In this document: positions 41,596-52,479 of the stretch, in pieces | How positions within the stretch are numbered: position 1 is the first letter of the stretch | Layout: every line of letters starts with the position of its first letter | Assembly (NCBI GenBank): GCA_963921825.1 | Contig: OY997588.1 | Location: 12,538,001 to 12,602,000 of the forward strand | Direction of reading: 5' to 3' | Length of the DNA stretch: 64,000 nucleotides | From: Erodium maritimum | Taxonomy: Eukaryota; Streptophyta; Magnoliopsida; Geraniales; Geraniaceae | Notes under the pieces: model-generated | Told to the model about the DNA's origin: nothing | What the model saw: the letters and a program-made list of their open reading frames with translations, nothing else | Database searches by the model: none | Made by a program: the position numbers and the translations under genes

Positions 41596-41937
41596 GAGCA
41601 TGTACAACAGAAGAGCTTGGGTTAAGGTCTTGGATGCTGACGGTACAAAATAGTAGGATGCATGACTCAAAATAAACTGTGTTCCACAGTGATGAGTCCC
41701 GTATAGGGTCTCGTATTGTGAGTGGACCAATCATATGTAATTAAATTTGATTTTTTGTATTTAAAAAAAGACATGTATCGAGCAACCATGCGACCTGGGA
41801 CGCGAACCGTGACCCGTCCCGTGTTTTTGCGGGACGCGAAAAAACCGTCACACAACGGGACGGCTCGCGTCCTGCATCCCGCAAAAACACGAGCCAAGAC
41901 GGGAGCCGCGATCCGAACCGTTCCGTTGTTCATGCTC
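41596..41937. mobile_element. Tourist-type (Harbinger-derived) MITE with TTA TSD
   Basis: A 342-bp element with TIRs GAGCATGTACAACAGAA (left) and GAGCATGAACAACGGAA (right, reverse complement), 15 of 17 matching. TTA flanks both ends (41593-41595, 41938-41940). The interior contains a GC-rich near-palindrome (GCGGGACGCG..CGCGTCCTGCATCCCGC). The left TIR start matches the Harbinger relic at 32188, which may have been a source of transposase. Confidence 0.88.
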
Positions 41938-42164
41938 TTATTTCTGTAGGGGACCTCCGCTCTACGTCTGATGGTCGCTATATTCTTGTTGTTTTTTTCG
42001 TTGTATGTTGATTTCCAATAAATTCCAGAGTGTAGTTATGTGAGAAAAAGAGGACGAAGCTGCTGCACCGTTTTTGCACCAGCATCGGCAGCGAGGGAGA
42101 CGAGCTACATTTAAATGGTCACCAGAATCAGAGAGATTGTCGTAGAGGAAGTTGGTGTGAAACG

Positions 42165-43757
42165 ATGAGAGTGACGGTCGCTTTCGCCCTCGAATTCTGG
42201 TCACCCAAACAACTCTCTTCTCGACCGATTCGACCTTTCTCAGCTCTCGCTGAATATCAGCAACAGAGGAAGCAACTGGAATTGGAGCTCGTATCGGTTC
42301 TCGATGGCTGCACCGGTTTCAATCAAATCAAACAAGTCCACGCGCAGCTCTACCAGCAAGGCCTGGAACAGCAATCCTATGTCATCACCAAGCTCATTCG
42401 GATGCTCTCCAATCTCGCTGTCCCCATGGAACCCTACCCTCGCCTTATCTTCCAGCAGGTCAACTACCCAAACCCGTTTCTTTGGGCCGCTCTCATCCGA
42501 GGCTACTCCGTTCAAGGTTCGCTCCCGGAGTCGATTCGCTTGTACGGTCGCATGAGGAGTGAACGTGTTCGTCCCCTGTCCTTCACTTTCGCCGCACTAG
42601 TGAAGGCTTGCGGCGCCGTTCGTGATGTGGATTTGGGTCGCCAGTTGCACGCCCAGACGATTTTGATCGGTGGGTTCGATTCGGATTTGCATGTGGAGAA
42701 CACATTGATTGATATGTATGTGAAATGTGGGGTTCTGGGCTGTGCCCGCCAAGTGTTCGACGAAATGCCTAAGAGGGATGCGTTTTCATGGACTATGTTG
42801 GTTGTTGCGTTTGCCAAGTGTGGGGACATGGAAGTCGCAGATAGGCTGTTCGATGAATTGCCTGATAAAGATATGGTGGCGTGGACTTCAATGGTCACTG
42901 GCTATGCCCAGAATGGGAGGCCTAGGGAAGCCTTGGAGTGTTTTGGGAGAATGCAGGAAGCTGGTGTTGGGACTGATGAGGTTACACTAGTTGGTGTTAT
43001 TTCAGCTTGTGCCCAATTGGGGGCAGTTAACCATGCTCACTGGGTTAGGGACATCGCAGAAAAATCCGGATTCGGTCCTACTGAAAGTGTTCTGGTAGGT
43101 TCTGCATTGGTCGATATGTATGCAAAATGTGGAAGCCTTGAAGATGCTTATAAGGTGTTTAAGGAAATGGGGGAAAGGAATGTCTTTTCTTATAGTTCAA
43201 TGATAATGGGGTTTGCCATCCATGGCCAGCCTCGCGCAGCAGTTCAATTATTCAATGAGATGATGAAAACAGGTGTGAAACCAAATGGAGTCACATTTCT
43301 CGGGTTACTTGCAGCATCAAGGCATGCCGGTATGGTGCAACAAGGCCGGCAATTGTTTGCAATGATGAGAGGGTCTTATGGTATTGAACCGTCAGTTCAT
43401 CACTATGGTTGCATGGTTGATCTCCTCGGTCGAGCAGGACATCTTGAAGAAGCAGTAGAGCTTGTCGAAGCTATGCCCATGGAGCCAAATGGAGCAGTGT
43501 GGGGAACACTTCTTGGAGCATGCCGCATACATGGGAACCCTGATATTGCTCAAATAGCTGCAAACCATCTATTTGAGCTCGAACCTAATGTCAGGGCAAA
43601 CTATATCTTGCTCATTGACATATATGCATCTGCTGGAAGGTGGGATGATGTATCAAGGGTAAGGAAGCTGATGAGGGACAAGGGTCCAAAGAAGAATCCT
43701 GGATACAGCTGGGTGGATTCATATACAGAAGAAATTCATGAATCCTTTTCATGTTAG
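42165..43757 (+). CDS. PLS-class pentatricopeptide repeat protein, intronless
   Basis: A single-exon gene of 530 residues. PPR proteins bind organelle RNA in a sequence-specific way for editing, cleavage or stability. The first about 30 residues (MRVTVAFALEFWSPKQLSSR..) are basic and hydroxylated with no acidic residue until Glu 10, plausible for mitochondrial or plastid import. The PLS array spans about residues 60-440, with typical segments HVENTLIDMYVKCG (176-189), DMVAWTSMVTGYAQNG (236-251) and VLVGSALVDMYAKCG (309-323). The E motif follows (GAVWGTLLGACRIHGN, about 443-458) to KNPGYSWVDS. The ORF stops after EEIHESFSC, so there is no DYW editing domain. The homolog I recall (At5g44230 type) is longer with DYW, so a 3' truncation is possible. 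Confidence 0.93.
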   Translation: MRVTVAFALEFWSPKQLSSRPIRPFSALAEYQQQRKQLELELVSVLDGCTGFNQIKQVHAQLYQQGLEQQSYVITKLIRMLSNLAVPMEPYPRLIFQQVNYPNPFLWAALIRGYSVQGSLPESIRLYGRMRSERVRPLSFTFAALVKACGAVRDVDLGRQLHAQTILIGGFDSDLHVENTLIDMYVKCGVLGCARQVFDEMPKRDAFSWTMLVVAFAKCGDMEVADRLFDELPDKDMVAWTSMVTGYAQNGRPREALECFGRMQEAGVGTDEVTLVGVISACAQLGAVNHAHWVRDIAEKSGFGPTESVLVGSALVDMYAKCGSLEDAYKVFKEMGERNVFSYSSMIMGFAIHGQPRAAVQLFNEMMKTGVKPNGVTFLGLLAASRHAGMVQQGRQLFAMMRGSYGIEPSVHHYGCMVDLLGRAGHLEEAVELVEAMPMEPNGAVWGTLLGACRIHGNPDIAQIAANHLFELEPNVRANYILLIDIYASAGRWDDVSRVRKLMRDKGPKKNPGYSWVDSYTEEIHESFSC

Positions 43758-43955
43758 ATTTGGTCGGATTATGCAGACCTTGGATAGTCTTTTTGAAAAA
43801 TCAAAAGCTTTTGAGCAGTGAATGGAAAAGGTATATTCTAGTAATTCAATGAAACACTAGCTTTGACATCTTGGCTCCTCATAGAATTGTCTTGACATCA
43901 AAAAGATTAAAGGGATACTCGTCTAAAACTATATTAAAGTTTCGTCCACAAATAT

Positions 43956-46900
43956 CTACAGAAAAATTAAGAAGTGAGGTGGTGTTGGAATATTCCAAAG
44001 GGTTGACCATACAATCATTACCGTGTTCTGACGTGCAACATGTCTTTCACCTGCCAGTAAAGAGTAACATGCCTTTGTAGTGTACACTCCGGTTCGCTCA
44101 GAAGCCCAATACCAGGTGTCCTTAGTCCGAAGGCCAGAGAGCATCTGGAGAATGTGAGCCCTTTCCTCCGTAGGGAACAACTGGGCATATAGCAATGCAT
44201 CCCAGTATAACCTCCCCGGAATCATTAGCCCCGCGATCCGAGTTCGTCTAATGAAGGCCGAGTTGAAGTGATCTGGGGGTTAGGGCCCAAAAACCAAGGG
44301 GTACCCTTAATGTAAGTGTCTCGACCATCACCTATTGCAATACGAAGCCCTTTCCGAAGCAGATTTTGAGTGGATATAATACTGACCCAAGTAAAGTAAG
44401 ATTAGCTGTAAGGGCAGCTTCCAAGAAACCAGTATTCGGAAAGTAGCGCGCTTTCAACACACGAACCATCAGAGAGTGGAGTTTATGAATCAAGCTCCAC
44501 GCCTGCTTCCTTAAAAGAGCTGCATTGACATCACTCAGATGACGAAACGCCTCCTCTTGCCACTTTGGGCATGAACAACTTATCCCAATCTTGCCAAATA
44601 ATAAGTCGGTTTGACTTACCCCCCACCAGAACCGGGCTTGAGCTACGTGGATCCGGGATACAATTTTAGTGGTTACCCTGAACACTGACATAACGTAAAC
44701 TAGAAGAGATGTAAAAACTGATCGAATAATAACTTCTCAACCAGTCGGGGATAGAAGTTTCCCATCCCACGAACGAATACGCTTTATGATTCGATCCCCT
44801 GAATACGCCATTGCCGTGTTTCTGTTCCGGCCAATCATATTGGGGACCACGAGATACATGGAGGTCGCCGACGTCTCCCCAATAGCCAATATGTGACAAC
44901 ATCACTGTTTGATCGTCGTCGGGGTATTCTTGCTAAATAGGATCGAGGATTTGTTGAGATTTAACACCTGACCAGACAATCACCCAAAGAGGCCCAGAAT
45001 ATCCTAAATGGTTTAAGTATCCTCCGACGTAGCACGACATAAAATATAGCAGTCGTCGGTGAAAAACATGTGTGAGATTTTCGGGGCTCCCCTTGCAACC
45101 CGAACATCTTTAAGATGACCCTCCTCTTGGGCCCGACGCAGTAAAAAGGACAAACCTTATATGAAAAGTAAGAACAAATAAGGGGACAACGGGTCCCCTT
45201 GGCGTAGTCTCCGAGACGGTGTAAATCAAGGTGTATCCCCCCCCTAGAGGACACAGTATATTGCACGGACTTCATACAAACAGGCCATTAATTCCCTCCA
45301 TTCCGCAGAAAAGCCTAACCGGGTCATATACTGAGGAAAAAGTCTCATTCCAGCCGATCATAGGTCTTACTCATATCCAGTTTGAGTGCCATGAAACCTA
45401 GATTGTCGTGTCGCTTCTACCGAAGATAATGAATGACCTCAAAAGCAACAAGGATGTTATCCTGGATACATCTACTGGGGATGAAAGCCCCTTGCGTATT
45501 GGAAATAACGACATGAAAGAGGGGGTCGCAAGCGGTTGTCCAAGACTTTAGAGAGAATCCTGAAGATCATGTTACACAGGGCGATTGGACGGAGGTCGGT
45601 CACTACTTCTCGGTCCGGCTTCTTGGGGATCAAGACGATGGAGGTATCGTTTAGAGTTTGATCAAACCCCCTTGAGGCCAACATTTTCTGGATAAAACGG
45701 ATAACTTCTTCTGACACAATCAGCCAATTATGCTGATAGAAGCGGGGATTGAGGCCGTCCGGGCCCGGGGACTTATATGGCCCCATTTGAAATACTGCCG
45801 ACCTTACCTCCTTGTCCGAGCATGGATCCAACAAGGACTAATTGTTTTCCAGTGTAATACAGTGAAGGAGATGAATAGGGAACTCCCTAAGATCCGGCTG
45901 ACTTGATTGACATAACTGCCCAAAGTAATCCACAATTAATGATCTCATGCTAGTGTCCCAAGTAACCAGATCCCCTGAGTCATTTCGGAGAGACAACACC
46001 GCATTTATACTACGACGATAAGAGCAAGCGACTTGAAAGAATTTCGTGTTACGGTCCCCCTCATCAAGCTAATGCTACTTCGCTCGTTGACGCTAGAAAA
46101 CCTCTTGTTCCCCTAAGGCCTTCTCATGCTAGATCTGAATAGCCTTACGTCTATGCACCCCAGCTCTATCAGATTTACCATTTAATTCAGCAATCCGCCG
46201 CTGGCACCATTTAATATGGTTAATGTTTTTCCGAAAGTGATGTTGACCCCATTCATTTAACGTTTTACCCATTGTATGAATCACCCATGCGATTGGTTTT
46301 GTCGGGTCCTTATCCCAGTGCTCTTGAATCAACCGTCCACAGTCTGGATCCCTTACCCATTGAGATTAAAATATAAATTTAGGGGGCCCTCGATGAGGTA
46401 CCTTCCGAGCTAGAGAGAGAAGAATCGACCAATGATCCGAGGTCGTTACTCCAGTGTTACGGAAATCCAGGTCCGGGAGGGAATATAAATAAGGGATAGA
46501 TACCAAGGCTCTATCTAGGCGGGATTTGATTCTCTCGTCATGTCTGCTCCCCCTAAACCAGGTATACTGATGTTCCATCATCGGGACATCAACTAGCCGC
46601 AAATCATCCACCATAGAGCAAAAATCATCCATAAGACTAAAAAAAATAGGTACCCCGCCCGTGGTTTCATTCAGATCAAGAATTCCATTAAAGTCTCCTA
46701 TCAATATCCAGTTCGGCCTTGTCGGGGTATGTAGGCGACGAATCATCTCCCATGTACGATACTGGTGTTCTCTACGAGGCTCCCCATAGATGCCTGGGAG
46801 TCTCAGGTCCCTATGTCCCGGTGCCGAGACCTCCACGTCGATATACCGTGCAGACGATGACCTGAGCACCACCTCAATCCCCGAGACCCATAGCAGAGCC

Positions 46901-47500
46901 AAACCCCTCTTGTTCCGGGCGTCTTGACTCCCCCGGGGGTAGAGTAAGGGACACAAAAAAAGTCCTGAAAACTCATCGAACGAGAAAGAAGGGCACAATT
47001 TTGTTCAGTCATAAGGGTTTCCGACAGGAAGAGCAAGTGAGGACAGTGGTCCCGGAGCAGATGACGGAAATGTTGCTTGTGAATTCCAGTCCCCATCCCT
47101 TGACAATTCTAGGCCAAGACCCGAAGAGCTGGCGTATCTGGAGGCGACAGGAGAACCCTTGAACCTATATCCCAATGGTGTTGTGATTGCCCGGGAATTG
47201 GCGATGAGGGTTGAGTAGAAGGTGATGGGGATCGAGTATGGGGTCGTTGGTGTGAAGGCGAAGTTTGACTGGACGATCCCAAAATTGCCTCCCCCCCCCC
47301 CCCCCCCCCGCCTCCCCCCCCGAAACCTTGCGAGCAGATATCATTCAGGCCTGAGGTAGGCGAGATTGGGGAAGAGGGGTTTGAAGACGCACGCTCTGAC
47401 GACGAGAGAGTAAGACCGGAATACCATCATGAAAAAAGAAAGCGGGGCTATCGCGAAGGGAGGCAACGCACAAAAACCCTAGCGGACGATATCTTGGGTT
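43956..47500 (-). mobile_element. Decayed L1-type LINE with endonuclease and partial RT
   Basis: On the minus strand: a 5' end near 47500 with a CGCTAGGGTTTTTG start, an ORF1 remnant, then an APE-type endonuclease. The endonuclease (about 47110-46366) retains NCQGMGTGIHK, LFLSETLM, WILIGDFNGILD and TSDHW. Reverse transcriptase remnants follow, with [25 protein letters not shown] and DLRPIALCN (45834-45472). A zf-RVT piece (WYWASERTGVYTTKACY, 44225-43956) ends the visible part. Many stops and frameshifts. No RNase H or poly(A) end is seen at the 3' side, so it is truncated there. Boundaries are approximate. Confidence 0.85.
47291..47309. repeat. 19-nt poly(C) run
   Basis: An uninterrupted C run followed by G, CCT and another C run, in the ORF1-side part of the LINE. 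It parallels the longer C run in the LINE at 40203-41356. Confidence 0.85.
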
Positions 47501-47746
47501 AGAAACAAGTTAGGTTGATTGTGTGAAGGGAAAAGTGAGTGCAGGAAGTTCACTCACACATGTTTCTCGTTTTGTTCATGTTGTGCAAAAGTTGGAATTT
47601 ATAGTTCCAGTAATTATCCAGAAAAAAATAAAATATATTAAGTGGTAGTGAAAGTGAACGATCCCACCCCTCTTGATTTGACCCAATCACGCACGAGTTT
47701 GACCATCAAACCAATATCTCCATCCAGCTCCAGCGCCAAACAAGTA

Positions 47747-49004
47747 ATGGCTACCGATCTCGTCTCCGATGGTCTGGAGCCATGGACCCATCTTCCCGGA
47801 AAGGTCGTGATGGTCACCGGAGCCTCCTCCGGGCTGGGCCGCGAGTTCTGCCTGGACCTCGCCAAAGCCGGGTGCTTCGTCGTCGCCGCCGCCAGGCGAG
47901 TTGACCGGGTCAACTCACTCTGCGATGAGATCAACCATCCCAATTTCACTCCGACAGGCTATGGGGCTCGCGCTGTGGCAGTGAAGCTTGACGTGTGCGC
48001 GGACGGAGCAACCATCGAAAAGTCCGTGAAAGTGGCGTGGAAGGCTTTTGGGAGGATCGACGCCTTGATTAATAACGCCGGTGTGACACTGACAGGTATA
48101 TCTGAATTTGTATAATATGAATAAGAGATAGGTAAACTACAAATACCTACTCCATACTTGTGGCGTTTAACTGATACCTGATAACTATTCAGATGTTTAG
48201 CTATTTACTGATAGTCCAAGCAGACAGCTAAAATGACGAAAATACCCTCAATGATTTTTAAAAAATAAAACTGAAGTGATTTATTAAATATAATTGAAGT
48301 GATTTAATAAATACATATATATAGTTAACAAAAGTGATTTTTAAAATATTTTTTTTAAATAATTACTAAAATGTAGTTGAGGGTATTTTCGTCATTTTAG
48401 CTAATAACTAAACATCTGAGTAGGTATCAGTTAAAAAAAACTTTATGGTAGATATCAGTCAAACGCTACAAGTTTGGGATAGGTATTTGTAGTTTAGCCT
48501 AAGAGATATTATTGGATTTGGGTACAAAATTCTCATGTGTGTTGATCAGGTGAAGTGAAATCTTGGTTGGAACTGAGCGAGGAGGAGTGGAATAAGACGA
48601 TGAAAACAAACTTGAGTGGGGCGTGGCTGGTGTCCAAATACGTGTGCATAGGCATGCGGGACTCGGGTCGGGAAGGATCGGTCATCAATATATCTTGTAT
48701 TGCCGGTACTCAACGGGGACAATTACCTGGTGGCGTTGCCTATGCTGCTGCCGAGGTTGCTGTCACCACCTTGACCTAGGTAATGGCGTTGGGATTAGAG
48801 GTGTACAAAATAAGAGTGAACTGTATAGCACCGGGGCTTTTCAGGATGGAGAAGGAGTGGTTGCAAAATGTGGCGGAGAGAAGCGCCCTTACTTCGCTTG
48901 CTCGTTACTTGATCCATGATTCCTCCCATTATGTCTCCGGCAACGTTTTCATCGCCGACGCTGGTACCACTTTACCTGCCTTCCCCGTTTTTTCTTCCCT
49001 TTGA
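47747..49004 (+). pseudogene. Short-chain dehydrogenase/reductase, probably a pseudogene
   Basis: Two exons, 47747-48095 and 48550-49004, join in frame (268 codons including the final stop). Features kept are the NAD(P) motif [21 protein letters not shown], the catalytic-Ser region VINISCIAG and the C-terminal [14 protein letters not shown]. Three defects stand out. The YxxxK active site reads YAAAE, losing the lysine. A TAG at 48777-48779 stops translation at codon 193. The region after [19 protein letters not shown] appears shortened by two in-frame gaps relative to plant homologs I remember. The reading frame around the TAG is otherwise intact, so decay may be recent. An upstream in-frame ATG at 47642 is possible. 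A further intron at TAG/GTAATG is conceivable, but I see no matching acceptor that preserves VMALGLEV. Confidence 0.8.
48131..48499. mobile_element. MULE-type MITE in the SDR intron with perfect 9-bp TSD
   Basis: A 369-bp element. Left TIR GGTAAACTACAAATACCTA pairs with the reverse complement of the right end GGCTAAACTACAAATACCTA. A second inner block, AGCTAAAATGACGAAAATAC, is inverted on the other side. The 9-mer TAAGAGATA flanks it at 48122-48130 and 48500-48508. Confidence 0.9.
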
Positions 49005-49113
49005 CTGTAATTCTAAATGTATTGTAATTGTGTACATCTTTTATCACTCTTGCCGCTTTGCTGTTTCCAAACCTATAATTACATCTTACTTCCTATATTA
49101 TTTCAATATCTTA

Positions 49114-51377
49114 GAGCAAGTATAGTCGGTTGAAACATATCGTAAACCGCAAATTGAACCGTGTTTTAGCGATTCGATGGTCGCGGGTCGGTGCAGTGTG
49201 GAGTGTCGATTACACGACTCGCTAAAATGCGGTGCGACGTGCGACTCATGCTCTGGTATCGCGTGCCGCAGGTCGTGCGAACCAAGTTGTTCGGCCAACC
49301 AATTACACGTCGACACCTTGATGCTATCGTAGTGGTGGTGTTAAATCTGATATTTTCAGAGGGGTCTCGAAATACAATTCGACATCCCCGGCTTCGTACA
49401 GTCTGTGTTCATCATCCGCAATCATATTGTGTAAAATGATACAAGTTTGCATCATATCAACCAAAGTCGTCGGGTTCCAAATACGAGCGGGCCTTGAAAT
49501 TATGTGCCACCGTGCTTATAGGACTCCAAAAGCCCGTTCAATATCTTTCCGAGCACCTTCTTAAACTTTAGCAAACAATTTCTCTTTACGAGTATAGGGA
49601 TGACGAATCGACTTCACGAACCGACTCCATGCGGGGTAAATGCCGTCAACTAAATAATACGGACGGTCGTACCGATGCCCGTTGATCTCGTACTCCACGG
49701 CGAGGTCACGACCACGGAAAGCGTCGTCGAATAAATGGCTGGCGTGAAGGACATTGATGTCGTTGTTCGAGCTAGACATCACGAAAAACATATGCCAAAT
49801 TCCACAAATCACGGGACACTACCGCTTCCAGCGTAATGGTTGGATCCTTGTGGTGGCCTCCCCTATCGAAGTTTCCTTGCAATGCGACTGGACAATTCTT
49901 CTACTCCCAATGCGTGCAGACAAGACTGCCAATCATACCGGGGAACCCTCGGTTGTACCTCGATATGAGTAATCGTTGCATGTCCTCTAGAGTTGGCTTA
50001 CGCTCGTATTCCTCCATGAAAACCTCAATAATGGCCTTACAAAACCGTTTTACACATTTAAATATAGTACTTACCCCCATATGTAGGGTTTCGTCCAATG
50101 AATTGGACGAGCACTCATACGCTAGCATTCGTATCGCGACGGTGCATTTCTGGTACGTCGATAACCCCGAAGCGTCATACACCCATACTCTACCGATTAA
50201 GAAGAGGAGGCAGAGAACTCCTGAATGAGACAAGTGAATCGACGAAAAAGCAAGGAAATGACGAAGACGAACCACTAAATGGATCATCGAAAAAGCTCCT
50301 TACTTAGGTTCTTACCCAAACCGAGAACCAGGACCCCGTAACAGCTGCAAACTCCACAACGGAGATGGGCGGTCCCTGAGTACCGAGAACGACTGGAACC
50401 ACACACCAGATCTATGTCTTTACTCGCCGGAATTGTCCAAACGGGACACTGGGCCGAGTAGCACCAAATGACTGCGGAAGAAGCACAAGGAACGGCGGCG
50501 AAACAACACTAACGCGCCTTTGATAATGAATGCAAATACTCACCCATTTGTCCAACTGATCGTCTCGCCACATACCCGAATTGAATCCCAATAATGAACA
50601 TGAAACCAAACTCAACCTTTGTACACATTTCGAAGCCACCACGTGAACACAAAATGCCACCATGTCCACAACATCGGCACACAGTGTTTCGGGATTGAGC
50701 TGTAGAGTCGGACCAGCTCGACGGCCCGAGCCACAAACACCACCGGAGTGAAGACCCAGCCAACAGATCTGGGCGGAGGTAGCCCCTGAAACTGGAAGCA
50801 GTGGCCGATCAAACAGCACCTCCGGAGATAGCTTACTAGACGGCGAAGGGGACCGGAACTCGGAGAACACGACAACAACCTTCCACCCAACATGATAATA
50901 AATACATTAAAAATATACAATAAATAAAAAAGTAGTTTGTACTTACCTGAGCTCGAACCCGGTTGCTAGTATGCCGTGAAAGCGGAGTTGTCACGAGGGC
51001 CCACTAGTTCTAGTTCGTCGGGGCTGAATCCGACTTCGTCACCAGCTGATTGTGCACGGGACTCTGCATCGCCCGACATTTTTCACGAAAATATTTGAAA
51101 TGAGATAGTAGAATGTGGAAATGGGAGAGTGAAATTGGAGAATGGTGTGAAAAAAATGAGATTGGGGTTGGGTCTATAGGGTTTAAATTGTTTAAAATTT
51201 AATTTTTGAAAAAAAAAATGTAGCCGTTATTACCGACCGTTGTGAAACGGTCGGATTTTTTTTCATTGCAGGGACATGTGTCGCCACGCGAGAGGACGGA
51301 GCGAGCGAGAGACGCACGCCCGACCCGCGTGTGAGGGACGAGGGGCAGGGTTGAGGCCCGGCCCTCGGTGAATGCTC
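49114..51377 (-). mobile_element. Second decayed PIF/Harbinger transposon
   Basis: Left end TTA then GAGCAAGTATAGTCGG; right end ..CCGAGTG-like tail ending TGCTC then TAA. Only GAGCA is shared exactly between the termini. The minus strand carries a broken transposase (49330-50290). The right part has a possible second reading frame start (MSGDAESRAQSAGDEVGF, about 51079), in the place of the Myb-like partner gene. The segment 50300-50940 has different composition and may be a secondary insertion. Confidence 0.7.
49330..50290 (-). pseudogene. Harbinger transposase pseudogene, second copy
   Basis: Related to the copy at 32677-33873, with MLAYECSSNSLDETLHMGVS, YERKPTLEDMQRLL, SSNNDINVLHASHLF, YYLVDGIYPAWSRFVKS and ARKDIERAFGVL. 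The first catalytic Asp site reads GSLVCTHW (Asp to Val). Stops interrupt after LFAKV and after AFGVL. The N-terminal domain is not recognisable. Confidence 0.8.
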
Positions 51378-51722
51378 TAATTACTCTTGAGGTGCTTGCT
51401 AAGATATATTTTGGTTTTAGATTCTGAAAGTGTAGATTCATGTTCTTTGGTATTATATAGAGTTCCATAAAGTCAAAACACCTTGTACTCTTTACTGAAG
51501 AGGAAGTAAGTAGACAAGATACATGAAGGTACACAATACATATAGACTAAGAAAGGATATGATGACCTCACACACCAGAGCAAGGAAAGCTCAAGTGCAT
51601 AACTTATTTGCACACACTTGATATCTCTATCTCAGTCTCTTACAAGAAGAAAGACCTAAGATGAGAAACACAACATACACTATATTATTATTACTATTAT
51701 GTAAAGACACATGTAGAATAGT

Positions 51723-52296
51723 CTAGTGCTTTCCAGGAAGCTTTTCCTTGATCTTGTCCATCACCCCCTTCTTCTCATGGTGTTGCCCTGTTCCAGCATC
51801 ATATCCACCAGTTGTTGTGCCATAACCAGTATGAGCCTGGTCATCCTTGTGGCCTCCTGGCAACTTGTCCTTTATCTTCTCCTTAAGCCCCTTCTTCCTT
51901 CTCCCACCATGTCCATCATCCTCCGACTACATTTATTCCAAACAAATTATTAGAATATAATTATAATTGGGTCATCAACTGTCAGCTTAAAATCATATGT
52001 AATGTCATCATTCTGTATGGATTTTGCAGAAATGTAGATTAAGAGGAACAACATACGGAGCTGGAACTTGAGCTGCCGGAGCGGTGAAGGACGCCCTGCC
52101 CTCCTCCCTGGTGGTGACCATGGAGTATGCCGGTGCCTGCAGGGTGAGTGGTGGTACCAAAAGCACCGGTACCTATACCTGTACCTGTACCAGTGTGGTG
52201 GATTGGATTGCCATATTCATCAGTGTCTCGAGCTGGGTTGCCGAACGCGTCAGTGCGGACGGGGTTGCTTCCATACTGGTTCTGATAATTATCCAT
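51723..52296 (-). CDS. YSK2-type dehydrin (LEA group 2), 2 exons
   Basis: Spliced CDS: 52296-52057 and 51926-51723 (444 nt, 147 residues). Dehydrins are intrinsically disordered proteins that protect membranes and enzymes during drying, cold and seed maturation. Visible segments in order are two Y-like motifs (TDAFGNP and TDEYGNP), a Gly/Thr/His-rich spacer and an S segment of seven serines split by the intron, followed by [12 protein letters not shown]. Two K segments follow, [14 protein letters not shown] and [14 protein letters not shown]; the second is at the extreme C-terminus. The exon junction inside the poly-Ser tract is the position known for many YSK dehydrins. Cysteine and tryptophan are absent, as expected. 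Upstream G-boxes suggest abscisic-acid control. RAB18-like. Confidence 0.96.
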
Positions 52297-52390
52297 CCTG
52301 CTACCTCTCAATGCTCTTGAGTGTTTGATTCCTGAGTTAATTAGTGAATACTTGGCTCATGTGACGGATACAAGTGTGGGATTGGGGTCT

Positions 52391-52479
52391 TTATATAAGT
52401 ATAGGTATCGACTAACCCGGGTGGTGAGTAGGTTACACGTGCCGTAGCAGTACTGCCACGTGACATGGAGGTGCACGTG
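52391..52479 (-). promoter_or_regulatory. Dehydrin promoter: TATA box and three CACGTG G-box/ABRE sites
   Basis: A TATATAA-type box (52391-52398) lies about 95 bp upstream of the ATG. Beyond it are three palindromic CACGTG cores at 52436-52441, 52457-52462 and 52474-52479. Three ABRE-type sites within 44 bp near a dehydrin TATA box is a strong abscisic-acid-response arrangement (bZIP ABF/AREB binding, family knowledge). Confidence 0.85.

Noticed and set aside
48777-48786. TAG/GTAATG as a splice donor in the SDR gene
   Set aside because: The protein continues immediately in the same frame with family sequence ([14 protein letters not shown]), and no acceptor restores a better product, so a nonsense mutation is the simpler reading.
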